Assembly: GCA_902793295.1 (NCBI GenBank)
Contig: CADBDA010000005.1
Coordinates: 1 to 64,000 of the forward strand
Length of the DNA: 64,000 bases
Direction of reading: 5' to 3'
Origin: an uncultured Bacteroidota bacterium
GTDB taxonomy: Bacteria > Bacteroidota > Bacteroidia > Bacteroidales > P3
In this document: positions 18,389 to 27,280 of the stretch, one piece after another
Numbering within the stretch: the first letter of the stretch is position 1
Layout: every line of letters begins with the position of its first letter
Notes under the pieces: generated by a model
What the model saw: only the letters and a program-made list of their open reading frames with translations
What the model was told of the DNA's origin: nothing
Databases searched by the model: none
Program-made: the position numbers and the translations under genes

Positions 18389-20536
18389 CTATTCCTTCAA
18401 CATCGCCTTGATGCGCTCCACGTCGGCTTTGTGCTTCCGGGGAATCGCTCCGGCTCTTTCATGCTGCTCGAGAGAGTTGAGGAAGGCGTCTTTCAATTCG
18501 GCCTTGTGTTGCCGATAGATGGCTTCCGCCTCGTCGTATTTCCCTTGAAATAGCAAAGCGGCGGCAAGATTGGCATAAATCCCGCGTTGTGTGGCATCTA
18601 ATGCCAAGGCTTCTCGTGCATACTGCTCTCCCTTTTCGAATTGGCTCATGATGACACATAGAAAAGATTGGTTTCTCAGTATAAGAACAAAGTCTCTCAT
18701 AATAGAAGCCGACTGTGATAGATTGTTGTTTAAAAGCTTTCGATATATCGAGAGACTTTCATCAAACATTGAATGGGCTTTTGTATATTGTTTTTGCTGT
18801 AAATAGAGCGATCCTAAGTTGTCGAGCGTCCATGCCAATTTTATTTCGTAGGCTTGCGGGTTTTCATAAGACATTCGGCGCCGGATTTCCAAGGCTTCCA
18901 AATAGACCTTCTCGCTTTCTGAGAAACGGTCGGTGCGGCTGTAAAGGTCCCCGATACTGTTTAGCGTTATTGTCAAATCAGCTTCGTAGGCTTGCGGGTT
19001 GGCTTGTGCCAGTCGGCGCCGGATTTCCAAGGCTTCCAAATAGACCTTCTCGCTTTCTGTAAGACGTCTGAGATTTGAGTATAGGACGCCGAGATTGTTG
19101 AGCGTCATGGCCAAATCGGGTTCGTAGGCTTGCGGGTTGGCTTGTACCAATCTACGACGGATTTCCAAGGCTTCGCAATAGGCCTTCTCGCTCTCATTGA
19201 AACGACTGAGACCTGAGTAAAGGTTGCCGAGATTGTTAAGCGTCATGGCTAGATCGGGTTCGTAGGCTAACGGGTTGTTCTGAGCCAATTGACGATAGAT
19301 CTCCAAAGCTTCCAGTTCGGTTTTCTCACTTTCTGTAAAACGTTGTGTATCGCGGTAAAGAGTACCGAGATTTATAAGAATCATAGCCAAACTGGATTCG
19401 TAGGCTTGTGGGTTGTCGTGAGCCAATCGACGATAGATTCCCAATGCTTCCAGATAGTTCTTCTCGCTTTTAGTAAATTGTTGTGTGAAATAATAAGTGG
19501 CGCCGAGACCGTTGAGTGCCGAAGCTAATGCATTCTCGTAGGCTTGTGGGTCGGCTTGAGCCAGTCGACGGGATAGTTTCAAGGCTTTCAGATAGTATCT
19601 CTCCGCTTGATTGTATTGTTTTTGACTTTGAAAATAAAAAGCTGCATTGAATTGCCATGTGGCATTTGTGGTGTCCAACTCGGCGCGGAGGATTATATAG
19701 TAGGCTGCTGAGTCCCACTTCTGGTTCAGCTTGCAGAGTTCATGCCGCTTTTCTAAAACGAATGCTGCATCTTCCAGCTTCTTTTGGGTGCCTTCTTTGG
19801 CTTTGGCAAGTGCTTGCTGCTCTTGCGCTATCTCTTGTTCCCTTCGTGCTTCGGCCTGCTGCTCTTTGCGTATCTCTTCAATAAGGCTTGCCATGTCGCC
19901 TTTGCTGCGCAACAGCGAATCGGCTTCCGTCAGGCGTCCGTTGAGAATGGCGTCGCTGATGCGCCGGTTCAGGTCGTCCATCTGGTCATAGTCCATTTGG
20001 GCGTATTCTTTCGCCATGTCGGCAATAAGTTTCTCGTTTCTCTTTTGGTCGACATAGAGTTGTTGTCTGGCTAGTTGGTACTCCTCTTGGGTAATCTTGT
20101 GCGCCGCTTTCAGCGCATCCAACTCGTCCTCACGTTCTTCCAATTTGCGTTGCATGGTGCGCCGTAATTTCTTCTCAGCGTCTAGTTGGTCCTGTAACTG
20201 CTGCTCGGGCCTTTCCATGACAAGGTAGACAGGGTTGCTGGAATACTGGAAGGTTTTGCCCATGAGGTCGGCATCCACAAGCTGATAACCTTTCTTCGAC
20301 ACATCACGAATGGTGAAAGCCTTTGCAGTCACAGGAAAGGAGAAGGAACCGTCGCTTTTTTGCACACCATAGTGCTGGTTGCCTCCCAGGGTGACGGTGG
20401 CACCTGGCAACCCTTTGCCGGCCAAATACTTGCCATCCACCATGCGCCCTTTGGTCTTGACATAACCTTTTTGGTTCTGCGCCTGGCCGATCAGCGGCAC
20501 AATCATCAACAGTAGAAATAGTATTTTTTTGGTCAT
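18389..20536 (-). CDS. Exported TPR protein with CarboxypepD_reg-like head
   Basis: 715 residues from the ATG that starts MTKKILFLLLMIVPLIGQAQ; an ATG three codons earlier is possible. Head domain (about 22-100, GYVKTKGRMVDGK and DGSFSFPVTAK), coiled coil (110-180), the linker motif DQMDDLNRRISDAILNGR, a second coil rich in Gln/Glu/Ala, then TPRs. Five units are about 46 residues long and unusual in beginning NPQAYE and carrying SEKxYLEALEIRRRL. Paralogue of the gene at 6540, with a different repeat type. It precedes the TIR-FGE and CHAT 2 genes, suggesting an exported scaffold for that pair. Confidence 0.85.
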   Translation of the reverse strand: MTKKILFLLLMIVPLIGQAQNQKGYVKTKGRMVDGKYLAGKGLPGATVTLGGNQHYGVQKSDGSFSFPVTAKAFTIRDVSKKGYQLVDADLMGKTFQYSSNPVYLVMERPEQQLQDQLDAEKKLRRTMQRKLEEREDELDALKAAHKITQEEYQLARQQLYVDQKRNEKLIADMAKEYAQMDYDQMDDLNRRISDAILNGRLTEADSLLRSKGDMASLIEEIRKEQQAEARREQEIAQEQQALAKAKEGTQKKLEDAAFVLEKRHELCKLNQKWDSAAYYIILRAELDTTNATWQFNAAFYFQSQKQYNQAERYYLKALKLSRRLAQADPQAYENALASALNGLGATYYFTQQFTKSEKNYLEALGIYRRLAHDNPQAYESSLAMILINLGTLYRDTQRFTESEKTELEALEIYRQLAQNNPLAYEPDLAMTLNNLGNLYSGLSRFNESEKAYCEALEIRRRLVQANPQAYEPDLAMTLNNLGVLYSNLRRLTESEKVYLEALEIRRRLAQANPQAYEADLTITLNSIGDLYSRTDRFSESEKVYLEALEIRRRMSYENPQAYEIKLAWTLDNLGSLYLQQKQYTKAHSMFDESLSIYRKLLNNNLSQSASIMRDFVLILRNQSFLCVIMSQFEKGEQYAREALALDATQRGIYANLAAALLFQGKYDEAEAIYRQHKAELKDAFLNSLEQHERAGAIPRKHKADVERIKAMLKE

Positions 20537-20673
20537 ATATTGCAAACGAGAATCAATTGGAACAATGTAAAGTGATATTTTTACGTAAAATCAATAAAAA
20601 TGTTATAATTATAATTGGATAAGTTGTTGATTATGATTAATAAGAGCTCTTCAACCCTGTCGGCCTGTTGTCT

Positions 20674-23004
20674 TCACAACACATCAATCATGATAAACGC
20701 ATCGTAGTGTCGGGGCTTGAACTGGGGTTCTGTGTAGAGTACGGTGCTCAAACGGCGCGAATCAAACCGCATGCGTGTGGTTTCTTGCTGCTTGAGTTCC
20801 TGCCGGGCCTTGTCGAAGGCGGTATGGATGTCGTTGTCTTGCATGTACTTGTACAAAAGGCTCATAAGCAGTGCGGTGGCTCGGTCGTCTACACTCCACA
20901 GACTGACAATGAGGGTCTTGACGCCGGCATTCTTGAGTCCGCGTTGCAAGCCGAAAAGACCGTCGTCGGTCAGCATCCCTTCGGCGGATTGGCAGGCGGA
21001 AAGCACCACGAGCTCCACGTCGTTCAGGGGCAGCTGCGACAACTCATTGGCGGTGAGGATGCCGTCGTAGGGCGACGTCTCCGCGTCCAGCTGGTTGGCT
21101 CCGGCAAAGGCAAGGGCGGACAGCGACATGGCAATGTCGGCTTCTTGTGGTTTGAGATCGGTTTCGGGACTTATCAGGGCTTCGCAGATTCCGTGTGTGG
21201 CGATATGGATGATCTTGTTGCCGGGGGCGCTCCGCCGAAAGGAGTATTCGTTGGCGGCAGTGTCACTGAGGATGGTGGTCGACTTGACGTCGTGCAGCGA
21301 TTCCTTTATACTGTCAATCTCGTTTTGCGTCCAGGGCAACGAATCAAATTTGAAATTGACGGATTTGAAAAAGGTGTGGGCGAGTGTGTCGTTCGTCTGT
21401 TGGGGTATCGCCGGACTTGTGGATGGGTGGTCGTAGTCAATGTGGCCTACAAGGAGTATGGGCCTCGTGGCTCCGCGGGTGGGACGGGAATCGGTCAGTC
21501 GGCGGGTGGAGGTGACCCTGTAGAGTTTTGGCGCCTCGGCTCCGGGCCAGAGGTATTCTATCGCCAGTCGGTGAAGGAAGGCGTCGGGTGCGAAGAAGAT
21601 GCGCTCCGTCTGTGTGGTGTCGATGGCCTCAAGGAGTTGGGACGGCCATACCAGTCTGGGGAGGACGGTGTCGGAATAGATGAGGTCTTTGAGGACACTG
21701 CTGTTGACGGACAGGGCTTCGTCGAGGGTGTATCCGGAGAGTGTCGTGGCAAGTATTTCGTCAATAGGGTAGAGGTATACGAATGTCGGACGGCCGCTGT
21801 TATGCAGCGTGAGGGCGGCAAGGTGCTGTCGCCCGTATTTCTCGTATGTTACGAACTCTATGGCACAATCGCCCTTGCCCAGCTTGCGCTGCACATCGGC
21901 CCATGTCGGTGTCTTTGGCAGCTGCTTCTTGTCGGTGGGTAACTCCTGAAGGAGCATCTTGCTGAAAAGGGCGACATCGTAAAGCAGCGCCGGGTCGAGG
22001 TTTTCAAGGCGGCCGCAGTCGGTCAGGAGCCTGCGCATGGTGAGCCAGTGCTGCTCTCGCATCTGCCGCAGTTGCTCGGGGGTGCTTTTCAGGTCGTGCA
22101 GCCGGTGCAGGGTGGCTGGCAGCTGCTTTTTTTGGTGATTGAAATATTGGCGGTAGATGTTGTTGGCCTCTGTCAACAGCGTCGTCACTGCGATGTCTTC
22201 TATGGCTGTGCGGGACTGCGACATGGCGCTTTCGGCGGCAAGCATCAGTATCTTGGCTTTCTTTCGGAGCAGTTCGTGGCGCATGTCCGTCCCCGCCGGA
22301 AATAGGCGTAGGGCCATTTCGGCGGTGTCGATGGCGGCCTTGAGCTGCTTGGACGAGGTCAGACTGTCGTTCCGTATCTCGGCCATGCGGGCCAGCGTTA
22401 TGGCGCTCTCAGACAACAGCGTGGCACGCAGGGTGTCGTTGTTGAATGGCGCGGCAGCGTGTGACAGGGCTTCAGTGGCTTTTTGCAACTCCCTGTAGGT
22501 CATGCGGAACAGGGCGGCATCGTCTCGCTGGACGGCTTTGCGGTAATACAACTGCGCCATCTCGCGGTGCAGCACGCAGAGGTGCCGGTAGTCATAGGGG
22601 TCGGCGTTTTCTAGCGCCAGATCGTATAGATTCTGTGCATAGTAGAAGGCACTGTCGTCTTCAGATTGGCCGTAGAAGTACGAACCGAACATCTTGTATC
22701 CGTATGATTTGAGGTTGTCGACGACCTCTTCGTCTAGGTCGTCACGCTGCTCTAGCAGCTTCCAGTAGCGTTCTGCACATTGGAGCAACGACACATAATT
22801 GTCGAGCATATAGTGGCATTCGGCTTCGCTTCGTAGTGCGTCAAGGTAGTGCTCGAACTTGATGGGGTTCAGTTGCTCTGGTGTCTCTGTGGCAAGAATG
22901 GTGCGCTGCTCTTGCTGCCAGTGGCGCACTCCGCCAACGAAATCCTGACCGGCCAGCGGCAGCACAAGGCGGACAAGTAGTGCGATGAGGACGATTTTCT
23001 TCAT
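20674..23004 (-). CDS. Exported CHAT protease-like protein 3
   Basis: 776 residues, the shortest of the three. Signal peptide about 1-20. Helical TPR-like region to about 350, then the CHAT region. His604 (IHIATHG) and Cys671 (LSACQSAEG) are intact; the usual CETG after the Cys is CQSA here. FGLQRGLKNAG and SLWSVDDRAT follow. The end is extended by about 15 residues before the final DAFIMIDVL strand. It is 15 bases downstream of the pseudokinase-membrane gene, which overlaps the FHA-trypsin gene by 4 bases, so these three form one co-translated set. The large open frame on the opposite strand here is a shadow. Confidence 0.87.
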   Translation of the reverse strand: MKKIVLIALLVRLVLPLAGQDFVGGVRHWQQEQRTILATETPEQLNPIKFEHYLDALRSEAECHYMLDNYVSLLQCAERYWKLLEQRDDLDEEVVDNLKSYGYKMFGSYFYGQSEDDSAFYYAQNLYDLALENADPYDYRHLCVLHREMAQLYYRKAVQRDDAALFRMTYRELQKATEALSHAAAPFNNDTLRATLLSESAITLARMAEIRNDSLTSSKQLKAAIDTAEMALRLFPAGTDMRHELLRKKAKILMLAAESAMSQSRTAIEDIAVTTLLTEANNIYRQYFNHQKKQLPATLHRLHDLKSTPEQLRQMREQHWLTMRRLLTDCGRLENLDPALLYDVALFSKMLLQELPTDKKQLPKTPTWADVQRKLGKGDCAIEFVTYEKYGRQHLAALTLHNSGRPTFVYLYPIDEILATTLSGYTLDEALSVNSSVLKDLIYSDTVLPRLVWPSQLLEAIDTTQTERIFFAPDAFLHRLAIEYLWPGAEAPKLYRVTSTRRLTDSRPTRGATRPILLVGHIDYDHPSTSPAIPQQTNDTLAHTFFKSVNFKFDSLPWTQNEIDSIKESLHDVKSTTILSDTAANEYSFRRSAPGNKIIHIATHGICEALISPETDLKPQEADIAMSLSALAFAGANQLDAETSPYDGILTANELSQLPLNDVELVVLSACQSAEGMLTDDGLFGLQRGLKNAGVKTLIVSLWSVDDRATALLMSLLYKYMQDNDIHTAFDKARQELKQQETTRMRFDSRRLSTVLYTEPQFKPRHYDAFIMIDVL

Positions 23005-23019
23005 TTGGTGCGGATGGCT

Positions 23020-24216
23020 TTATTTCTTACGGGCGTTGTAGTTGAGTATGGCAAAGGAGAGGGGGCTTGCCGACTGGTTGTCGATGACAATGGTTATCTC
23101 TTCGTCAGTATTGACACTTGTTAGGGTGTAATGATGGTATTTGTCGGGCTTCATGGCTAACTGCCCTTTGATCTCTTGGCCGCGACAGTAGATGTGAATC
23201 TCATAGCGCTGGTCGGGTCGGAAGGGTATGATGACAATCTCTTGCCGACCGCTGTGCTCCCGTATGCTGTATTGGGCTTTGCTGCGTGCCGAGATGCTTT
23301 TTTCTATCATGGAATAGTGTATGCCGCGCTGTCGGCTGTCGTAGTAGTAGCCACGACTGTTTTCCACTCCTTGCTGGCGCTCGTAGGCTTGCACGACGAC
23401 GGAGGAGAGCCGGAAGGGATTGGCAGCGGCTCCTCGGTACTCTGACGGGTCGGTGCCGATGTCGTCCAGCAACGCGATTTTGGGATAGCGGGGCGAGGCT
23501 AGCGTGTCGACAACGCGTCGGTAGTCGGCTTGGCTGCGGTTGGGTTGTTTGAGGCTGAACACAATGTCGACATATCGGCGCAGAAAGGCGTCCTTGGGCG
23601 CTGTCTCGGTCAGCTTGCCTCCGTTGCTTTGGTCGGGTGTCTGCGCTTGGAGGTTGTGGCTGCATGTCAACGCGATGATGAGCAGCAGTAGGGTCGCCAG
23701 ATGCCTGAAGGCTTCGGGCCAAGCTTCTTTCAACGGGTCGGGTAGGGGGGCTGTCGATCGGTCGGTACTTGCGGCGCTTGCTTGCTGAATCGTGGCGGCG
23801 TCTTCTTTCTTTGCAAGGGCGCTGTCGGCGCGTTGTATGATTTCGTGGAGACTGATGCGTTTGTCGGTTTCGTGGCGCAGACAGTCTTGCACCGTGGGGG
23901 TCAGCGTGCTGTGTTCGCGCCGCAGCACAGGCAGCGGAACGGTGGGGTGCGCCGCTTGGTAGGCAGGGCCTTTTCCGCCGAAAACGGGGTGGCCTGACGA
24001 AAGGTGATTGGCCAGCGCACCAAGGCTCCAAACGGCTTCGGCTTCTGTACAGGGCTTCGGCTCTCCGTTCAGGTCGATGCCGTCGTCTCCTAGCGTCACG
24101 TCCTTGGCTTCTATCTTCACCGGCCCTTGGCTTTCAAACCGCATGGCGAGTGCCTTCAGTAGGGTCCAGATGGTCTTTTCGGTGCAGTAGCCTGCTATAT
24201 CGTCGAGTGTTATCAT
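23020..24216 (-). CDS. Kinase C-lobe remnant - membrane helix - periplasmic domain
   Basis: 398 residues. Residues 1-140 look like the C-lobe of a Ser/Thr kinase without the ATP-binding N-lobe: VTLGDDGIDLNG resembles the beta strands after the catalytic loop, and AVWSLGALANHLSSGHPVFG resembles helix F and what follows it. HRD, DFG and the VAIK lysine are all absent, so it should not phosphorylate. A membrane helix lies at 170-187. The periplasmic part (190-398) ends in the beta domain shared with the protein at 13247. Its ATG overlaps the stop of the FHA-trypsin gene (ATGA), implying translational coupling. Probably a binding or scaffold pseudokinase; the assignment rests on pattern, not alignment. 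Confidence 0.65.
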   Translation of the reverse strand: MITLDDIAGYCTEKTIWTLLKALAMRFESQGPVKIEAKDVTLGDDGIDLNGEPKPCTEAEAVWSLGALANHLSSGHPVFGGKGPAYQAAHPTVPLPVLRREHSTLTPTVQDCLRHETDKRISLHEIIQRADSALAKKEDAATIQQASAASTDRSTAPLPDPLKEAWPEAFRHLATLLLLIIALTCSHNLQAQTPDQSNGGKLTETAPKDAFLRRYVDIVFSLKQPNRSQADYRRVVDTLASPRYPKIALLDDIGTDPSEYRGAAANPFRLSSVVVQAYERQQGVENSRGYYYDSRQRGIHYSMIEKSISARSKAQYSIREHSGRQEIVIIPFRPDQRYEIHIYCRGQEIKGQLAMKPDKYHHYTLTSVNTDEEITIVIDNQSASPLSFAILNYNARKK

Positions 24217-25568
24217 TGCTGCTTGGGATTTGTGGGGTGGTTGATTTCGGTGACGGGTACGGACATGGTGAGGCCGTCGTTGACTTTGTCAACGCGGCTC
24301 ACAATGCCTATCACCCAGTAGCTGCCTTGGTGCTTCACGATGACGGGCCCTCCCGAGAATCCGTGTGTGATGTTGCCGCTATGTACAATGTCTTCTTCGC
24401 CGATGTGCGCTGCGTTCCATATCTGTATGTCGCCGCCGACGGTTTCCGCTTGCATGGGACCTCGCTCGCTTTCCATCATGCCGATAAAGGCTACGGGGGT
24501 GTTGGAGGTCAGCGCCGTCAGCACTTCCTTGGGTGCTGGCTTCAGGTTGCCTTGCATCGGCACTTCGATGGTGGCCCAGTCGCCGAGTTCCATGTCACGG
24601 CGGTTGAAGTAGGGCGTGGTCGTGCGCCAATAGTAGCATCGGGTGAAGTCGTCAAGTGGTATCAGGGCGTCACGGCTTTTGTCCATGGTCACAGTGCTGT
24701 CGGTCGAGGTGAAGGTGTAAATGGGCTTGCCGTTCAGGGCGTCGAGGGGGTAGACACTGCAGTATGAACGTAGCCATTGCTTGCTGCCGTCGCCGTCGTG
24801 CTCGTAGTTGTAGGTCTCTGCTTCGGCGGCCCACCGGACAATGTCGTCTTCCGACAGCTCGGCCACCCGGGTGTCCATCCGTACGGGCTCCGCAAGCCAG
24901 TATTCGATGCAGTGGCGCGCGGTCACCAGCCTGCCGTCGTTCGTCAGGAATGCGGTGCCGACAACATTGGCGCCTGCTTGGGGAATGTTGACGGCAAGCG
25001 TCTCCTCGCTGCCGTCTGTGGCTTCGGCTACCCATGCCACGCTGTCGACTTTGATCATGTAGACCGACGGTTGGCATGCGGCGGTCACAGCACGCAAATC
25101 TAGCCCTTCGCTTTTGGCATTGGCTCGCCACACCACCACCATGGCAACCAGGGCTATCAGCGTGAGACTTGCGGCATAGAGCACCCCGTTGCGGTTGCGG
25201 GGCACTGTAGTGATGTCGGTGGCTGTATACTTGTTGTCGCTATGGGTGCGGAAGGTGATTTCTTCGCCATTTCGGCCTATCTGTATCACGTCGCCGTCGG
25301 TCAATTCGCAGGCGTGGGTCAGCGGCGTCTTTCCGGCAATGGCTATCGTGGCCTCATCGCTGCGTCTCACAAGAAGCCAGCCTTCGCCGTCCTTGCGGGG
25401 CAGTATCGTGGCGTAATAGTGGGGCACGGGGTTCTCCTTGTCGACTTCCATCCGGATGTCGCTGTCGGCTGTGCTGCCTATGGTCAGCGGATTTGCGGCA
25501 TTTTGCAGTGTGTCGCCGCTATGCAGGTTGCTGAAGTGCCCGCGCACTCGTAAGGTGTAGTAGACCAT
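24213..25568 (-). CDS. FHA-like - membrane helix - trypsin-like protease
   Basis: 451 residues. Residues 1-108 are FHA-like (PLTIGSTADSDIRM, HYYATI, LTDGDVIQIG), with the usual GR replaced by GS. A membrane helix is at 129-148. The outer part (165-445) is an S1/DegP-type serine protease: His219 in VTARHC, probable Asp300 in RDALIPL, nucleophile Ser405 in GFSGGP. The triad looks complete. Predicted topology puts FHA inside and protease outside. It is first in a set with the pseudokinase (ATGA overlap) and CHAT 3. A periplasmic protease controlled by, or reporting to, cytoplasmic phospho-Thr signalling is the inference. The positive charges before the helix support this orientation. Confidence 0.83.
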   Translation of the reverse strand: MVYYTLRVRGHFSNLHSGDTLQNAANPLTIGSTADSDIRMEVDKENPVPHYYATILPRKDGEGWLLVRRSDEATIAIAGKTPLTHACELTDGDVIQIGRNGEEITFRTHSDNKYTATDITTVPRNRNGVLYAASLTLIALVAMVVVWRANAKSEGLDLRAVTAACQPSVYMIKVDSVAWVAEATDGSEETLAVNIPQAGANVVGTAFLTNDGRLVTARHCIEYWLAEPVRMDTRVAELSEDDIVRWAAEAETYNYEHDGDGSKQWLRSYCSVYPLDALNGKPIYTFTSTDSTVTMDKSRDALIPLDDFTRCYYWRTTTPYFNRRDMELGDWATIEVPMQGNLKPAPKEVLTALTSNTPVAFIGMMESERGPMQAETVGGDIQIWNAAHIGEEDIVHSGNITHGFSGGPVIVKHQGSYWVIGIVSRVDKVNDGLTMSVPVTEINHPTNPKQQ

Positions 25569-25598
25569 GGAATTGGATTTTTGTTGGTTGGATAGAGG

Positions 25599-27122
25599 TT
25601 AGAGGTCCTGTCCGCTTGTCGCGGCTCCGGCTATCAGTGGCAGGGCGGCCGAGAGACAGATGTCGTAGATGGCTGCAGAGCGTCCTGTCTCGTCGGACCG
25701 CAAGTCGCCATATGTGCGCAGGTCATAGTGTATCTTCTTTTCTTTCAACTTGCTTTTTTGGTGTACGTCTTGTTCCACTAGGCGTTGCTCCTCCGCCGTA
25801 CAGGGACGCCAACCGAGCAGCAACTCCTCACACGACCATCGGTTATGCTCCACTTGGGCCATGACGTCGATGGTCTGCTGGGGAATGTCGTAGAATTTGT
25901 CCCAGTCGTTTTCGTCAATGCCGATGGATCGCATCTTGATGGGCAGCATGCGCGCGTTGCAGATGTTCGAGGTGCGCTTCAATGCTGATAGCTTGTCCCA
26001 TAGTGTTTTGCATTCTTCCTTGTCAATCTCTACGGCGTACAGGGGCCTGCCGGTCCATCCTGCAATGTTGTCGTTGTAGCAGAGCGTGTTGATGTAGTTG
26101 ACGGTTTGGGCCATCTTGACGTATGGCAGGTGTATGTCGTAACCGCTGTCGTGCATGCCTATCGCCTTCAGGTTCAGGCTGTCGGCCGATGGTATGGTGG
26201 CTTGCAGAAGCGTGTCGTCGTGGGTGTTCAGATAGATGGGCGTTTTTTGGATGGCTAGGGCCGCTGGAAGCATCGATGCCAGGCGCAGGTTGTGCATCGT
26301 GTCGTTGTGGGCCAGCAGTAGGGTGAGCTGCTGCGCGGGCGACGTGGCCCAATGAGCGAGCTTCGCCTGTATCGCCGGATGGGCGATGTCCGCCTTGACA
26401 AATTCCCATTCCACGTCGACAAAGTCGCCTAGATGGTCTAAGTTTTCAGGTCGATGTTCATAGGTGACCATCTCCTTTTGCGCCGTGTCGATCACACGGT
26501 AGTGGCAGTTCTCAAACAGGTGGCGGTATTGTTGGGTGATTTGTTGCTGCCATGCTTCTATCTCTCGGTCAACAACTGTGATGCGTGTGCGCAGTTGGTT
26601 GTTTCGGGTGTGGTTCGGAAAGTGGCATTGCAGACACATGTTCACCGCGGCAAGTTGGGTCATCTGCCCTAGTCCAAAAATTACAAGGTGGGCGAATTGT
26701 TGGCTCTGGATGGTTATCGGACTGTGGTCCAGCCGTATCTTGAGGCTCCATTCGTTGCCCATGTGGAAGGGGAAAACGGCGAAGCGTTCTTCAATCGCTG
26801 CAGCAAGATTGTTGCGCTGCAGGTAGGTGAAGGTGTCAACGCTTTGCAGCATCAGGTGGCACCGGCTTTTTTCCGGACGTGCCTGTCGGGGTGTGTTGTG
26901 CGCCTGTCGCAGTAGCCAGCCGATGCTGCGGTTGTCATGCTCCTCCGGTCTGTCGCAATCATCACCGTCGCCAAGTATAAATACGTCGCTGTAAGCTGAA
27001 AGGTCAACGTTGTCTTCCATCCCGACAAAGTCGACTTCAGCCGGATGCGCCTGTCGGACAATATCATCCGCAATGGGAGCATTCCCCACAATCAGTTTCT
27101 TGTCTGTTCCGTTCTGTGTCAT
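25599..27122 (-). CDS. Soluble Rossmann (RCK-like) - RyR domain protein
   Basis: 507 residues, no signal or membrane segment. A Rossmann-like unit is marked by HLVIFGLGQM near 145-154 followed by a TRITVVDRE strand, as in TrkA-N/RCK domains. The C-terminus (about 422-485) is a RyR domain: VEHNRW, LLLGWRP and HYDLRTYGDL. Whole-length similarity to the membrane protein at 31929 is visible (shared AIQAKLAHWA/TLTKNLTEWA and IKMRSIGI), so it is its soluble paralogue. RyR domains are known in bacterial proteins linked to nucleotide signalling and conflict; ligand binding by RCK and RyR parts is the likely role. Its promoter lies at 27177-27184, so it starts the unit running into the FHA-trypsin gene. 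Confidence 0.75.
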   Translation of the reverse strand: MTQNGTDKKLIVGNAPIADDIVRQAHPAEVDFVGMEDNVDLSAYSDVFILGDGDDCDRPEEHDNRSIGWLLRQAHNTPRQARPEKSRCHLMLQSVDTFTYLQRNNLAAAIEERFAVFPFHMGNEWSLKIRLDHSPITIQSQQFAHLVIFGLGQMTQLAAVNMCLQCHFPNHTRNNQLRTRITVVDREIEAWQQQITQQYRHLFENCHYRVIDTAQKEMVTYEHRPENLDHLGDFVDVEWEFVKADIAHPAIQAKLAHWATSPAQQLTLLLAHNDTMHNLRLASMLPAALAIQKTPIYLNTHDDTLLQATIPSADSLNLKAIGMHDSGYDIHLPYVKMAQTVNYINTLCYNDNIAGWTGRPLYAVEIDKEECKTLWDKLSALKRTSNICNARMLPIKMRSIGIDENDWDKFYDIPQQTIDVMAQVEHNRWSCEELLLGWRPCTAEEQRLVEQDVHQKSKLKEKKIHYDLRTYGDLRSDETGRSAAIYDICLSAALPLIAGAATSGQDL

Positions 27123-27176
27123 TGCACATGTTTTTTTGCGATAATCGTCTCCGTCCCCTCACACGCTTTCTCGTTG

Positions 27177-27184
27177 CAAAAATA
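27177..27184 (-). promoter_or_regulatory. -7 element upstream of the soluble RyR gene
   Basis: TATTTTTG on the minus strand, exact to TAnnTTTG, giving a leader of about 50 bases to the ATG at 27122. No matching TTTG at -33. It would head the unit that runs through 25599, 24213, 23020 and probably 20674. Confidence 0.5.
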
Positions 27185-27280
27185 CAAACTTTTTTTGACA
27201 TTCGAGAATGTTTAGTCAAAACGTGTAATCCGACAAGCACCATACACACGTCCCATATCAAACATGAGTGAATTCGGTGT

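Noticed and set aside
20668..21942. 424-codon open frame on the plus strand
   Set aside because: It lies wholly antisense to CHAT gene 3, which has clear catalytic motifs. Its protein is Gly/Val-rich without a recognisable family.
8944..23004. CHAT-gasdermin or Craspase (Cas7-11) defence system
   Set aside because: No gasdermin-like, Cas7-11 or crRNA locus is nearby, and the CHAT proteins carry signal peptides.
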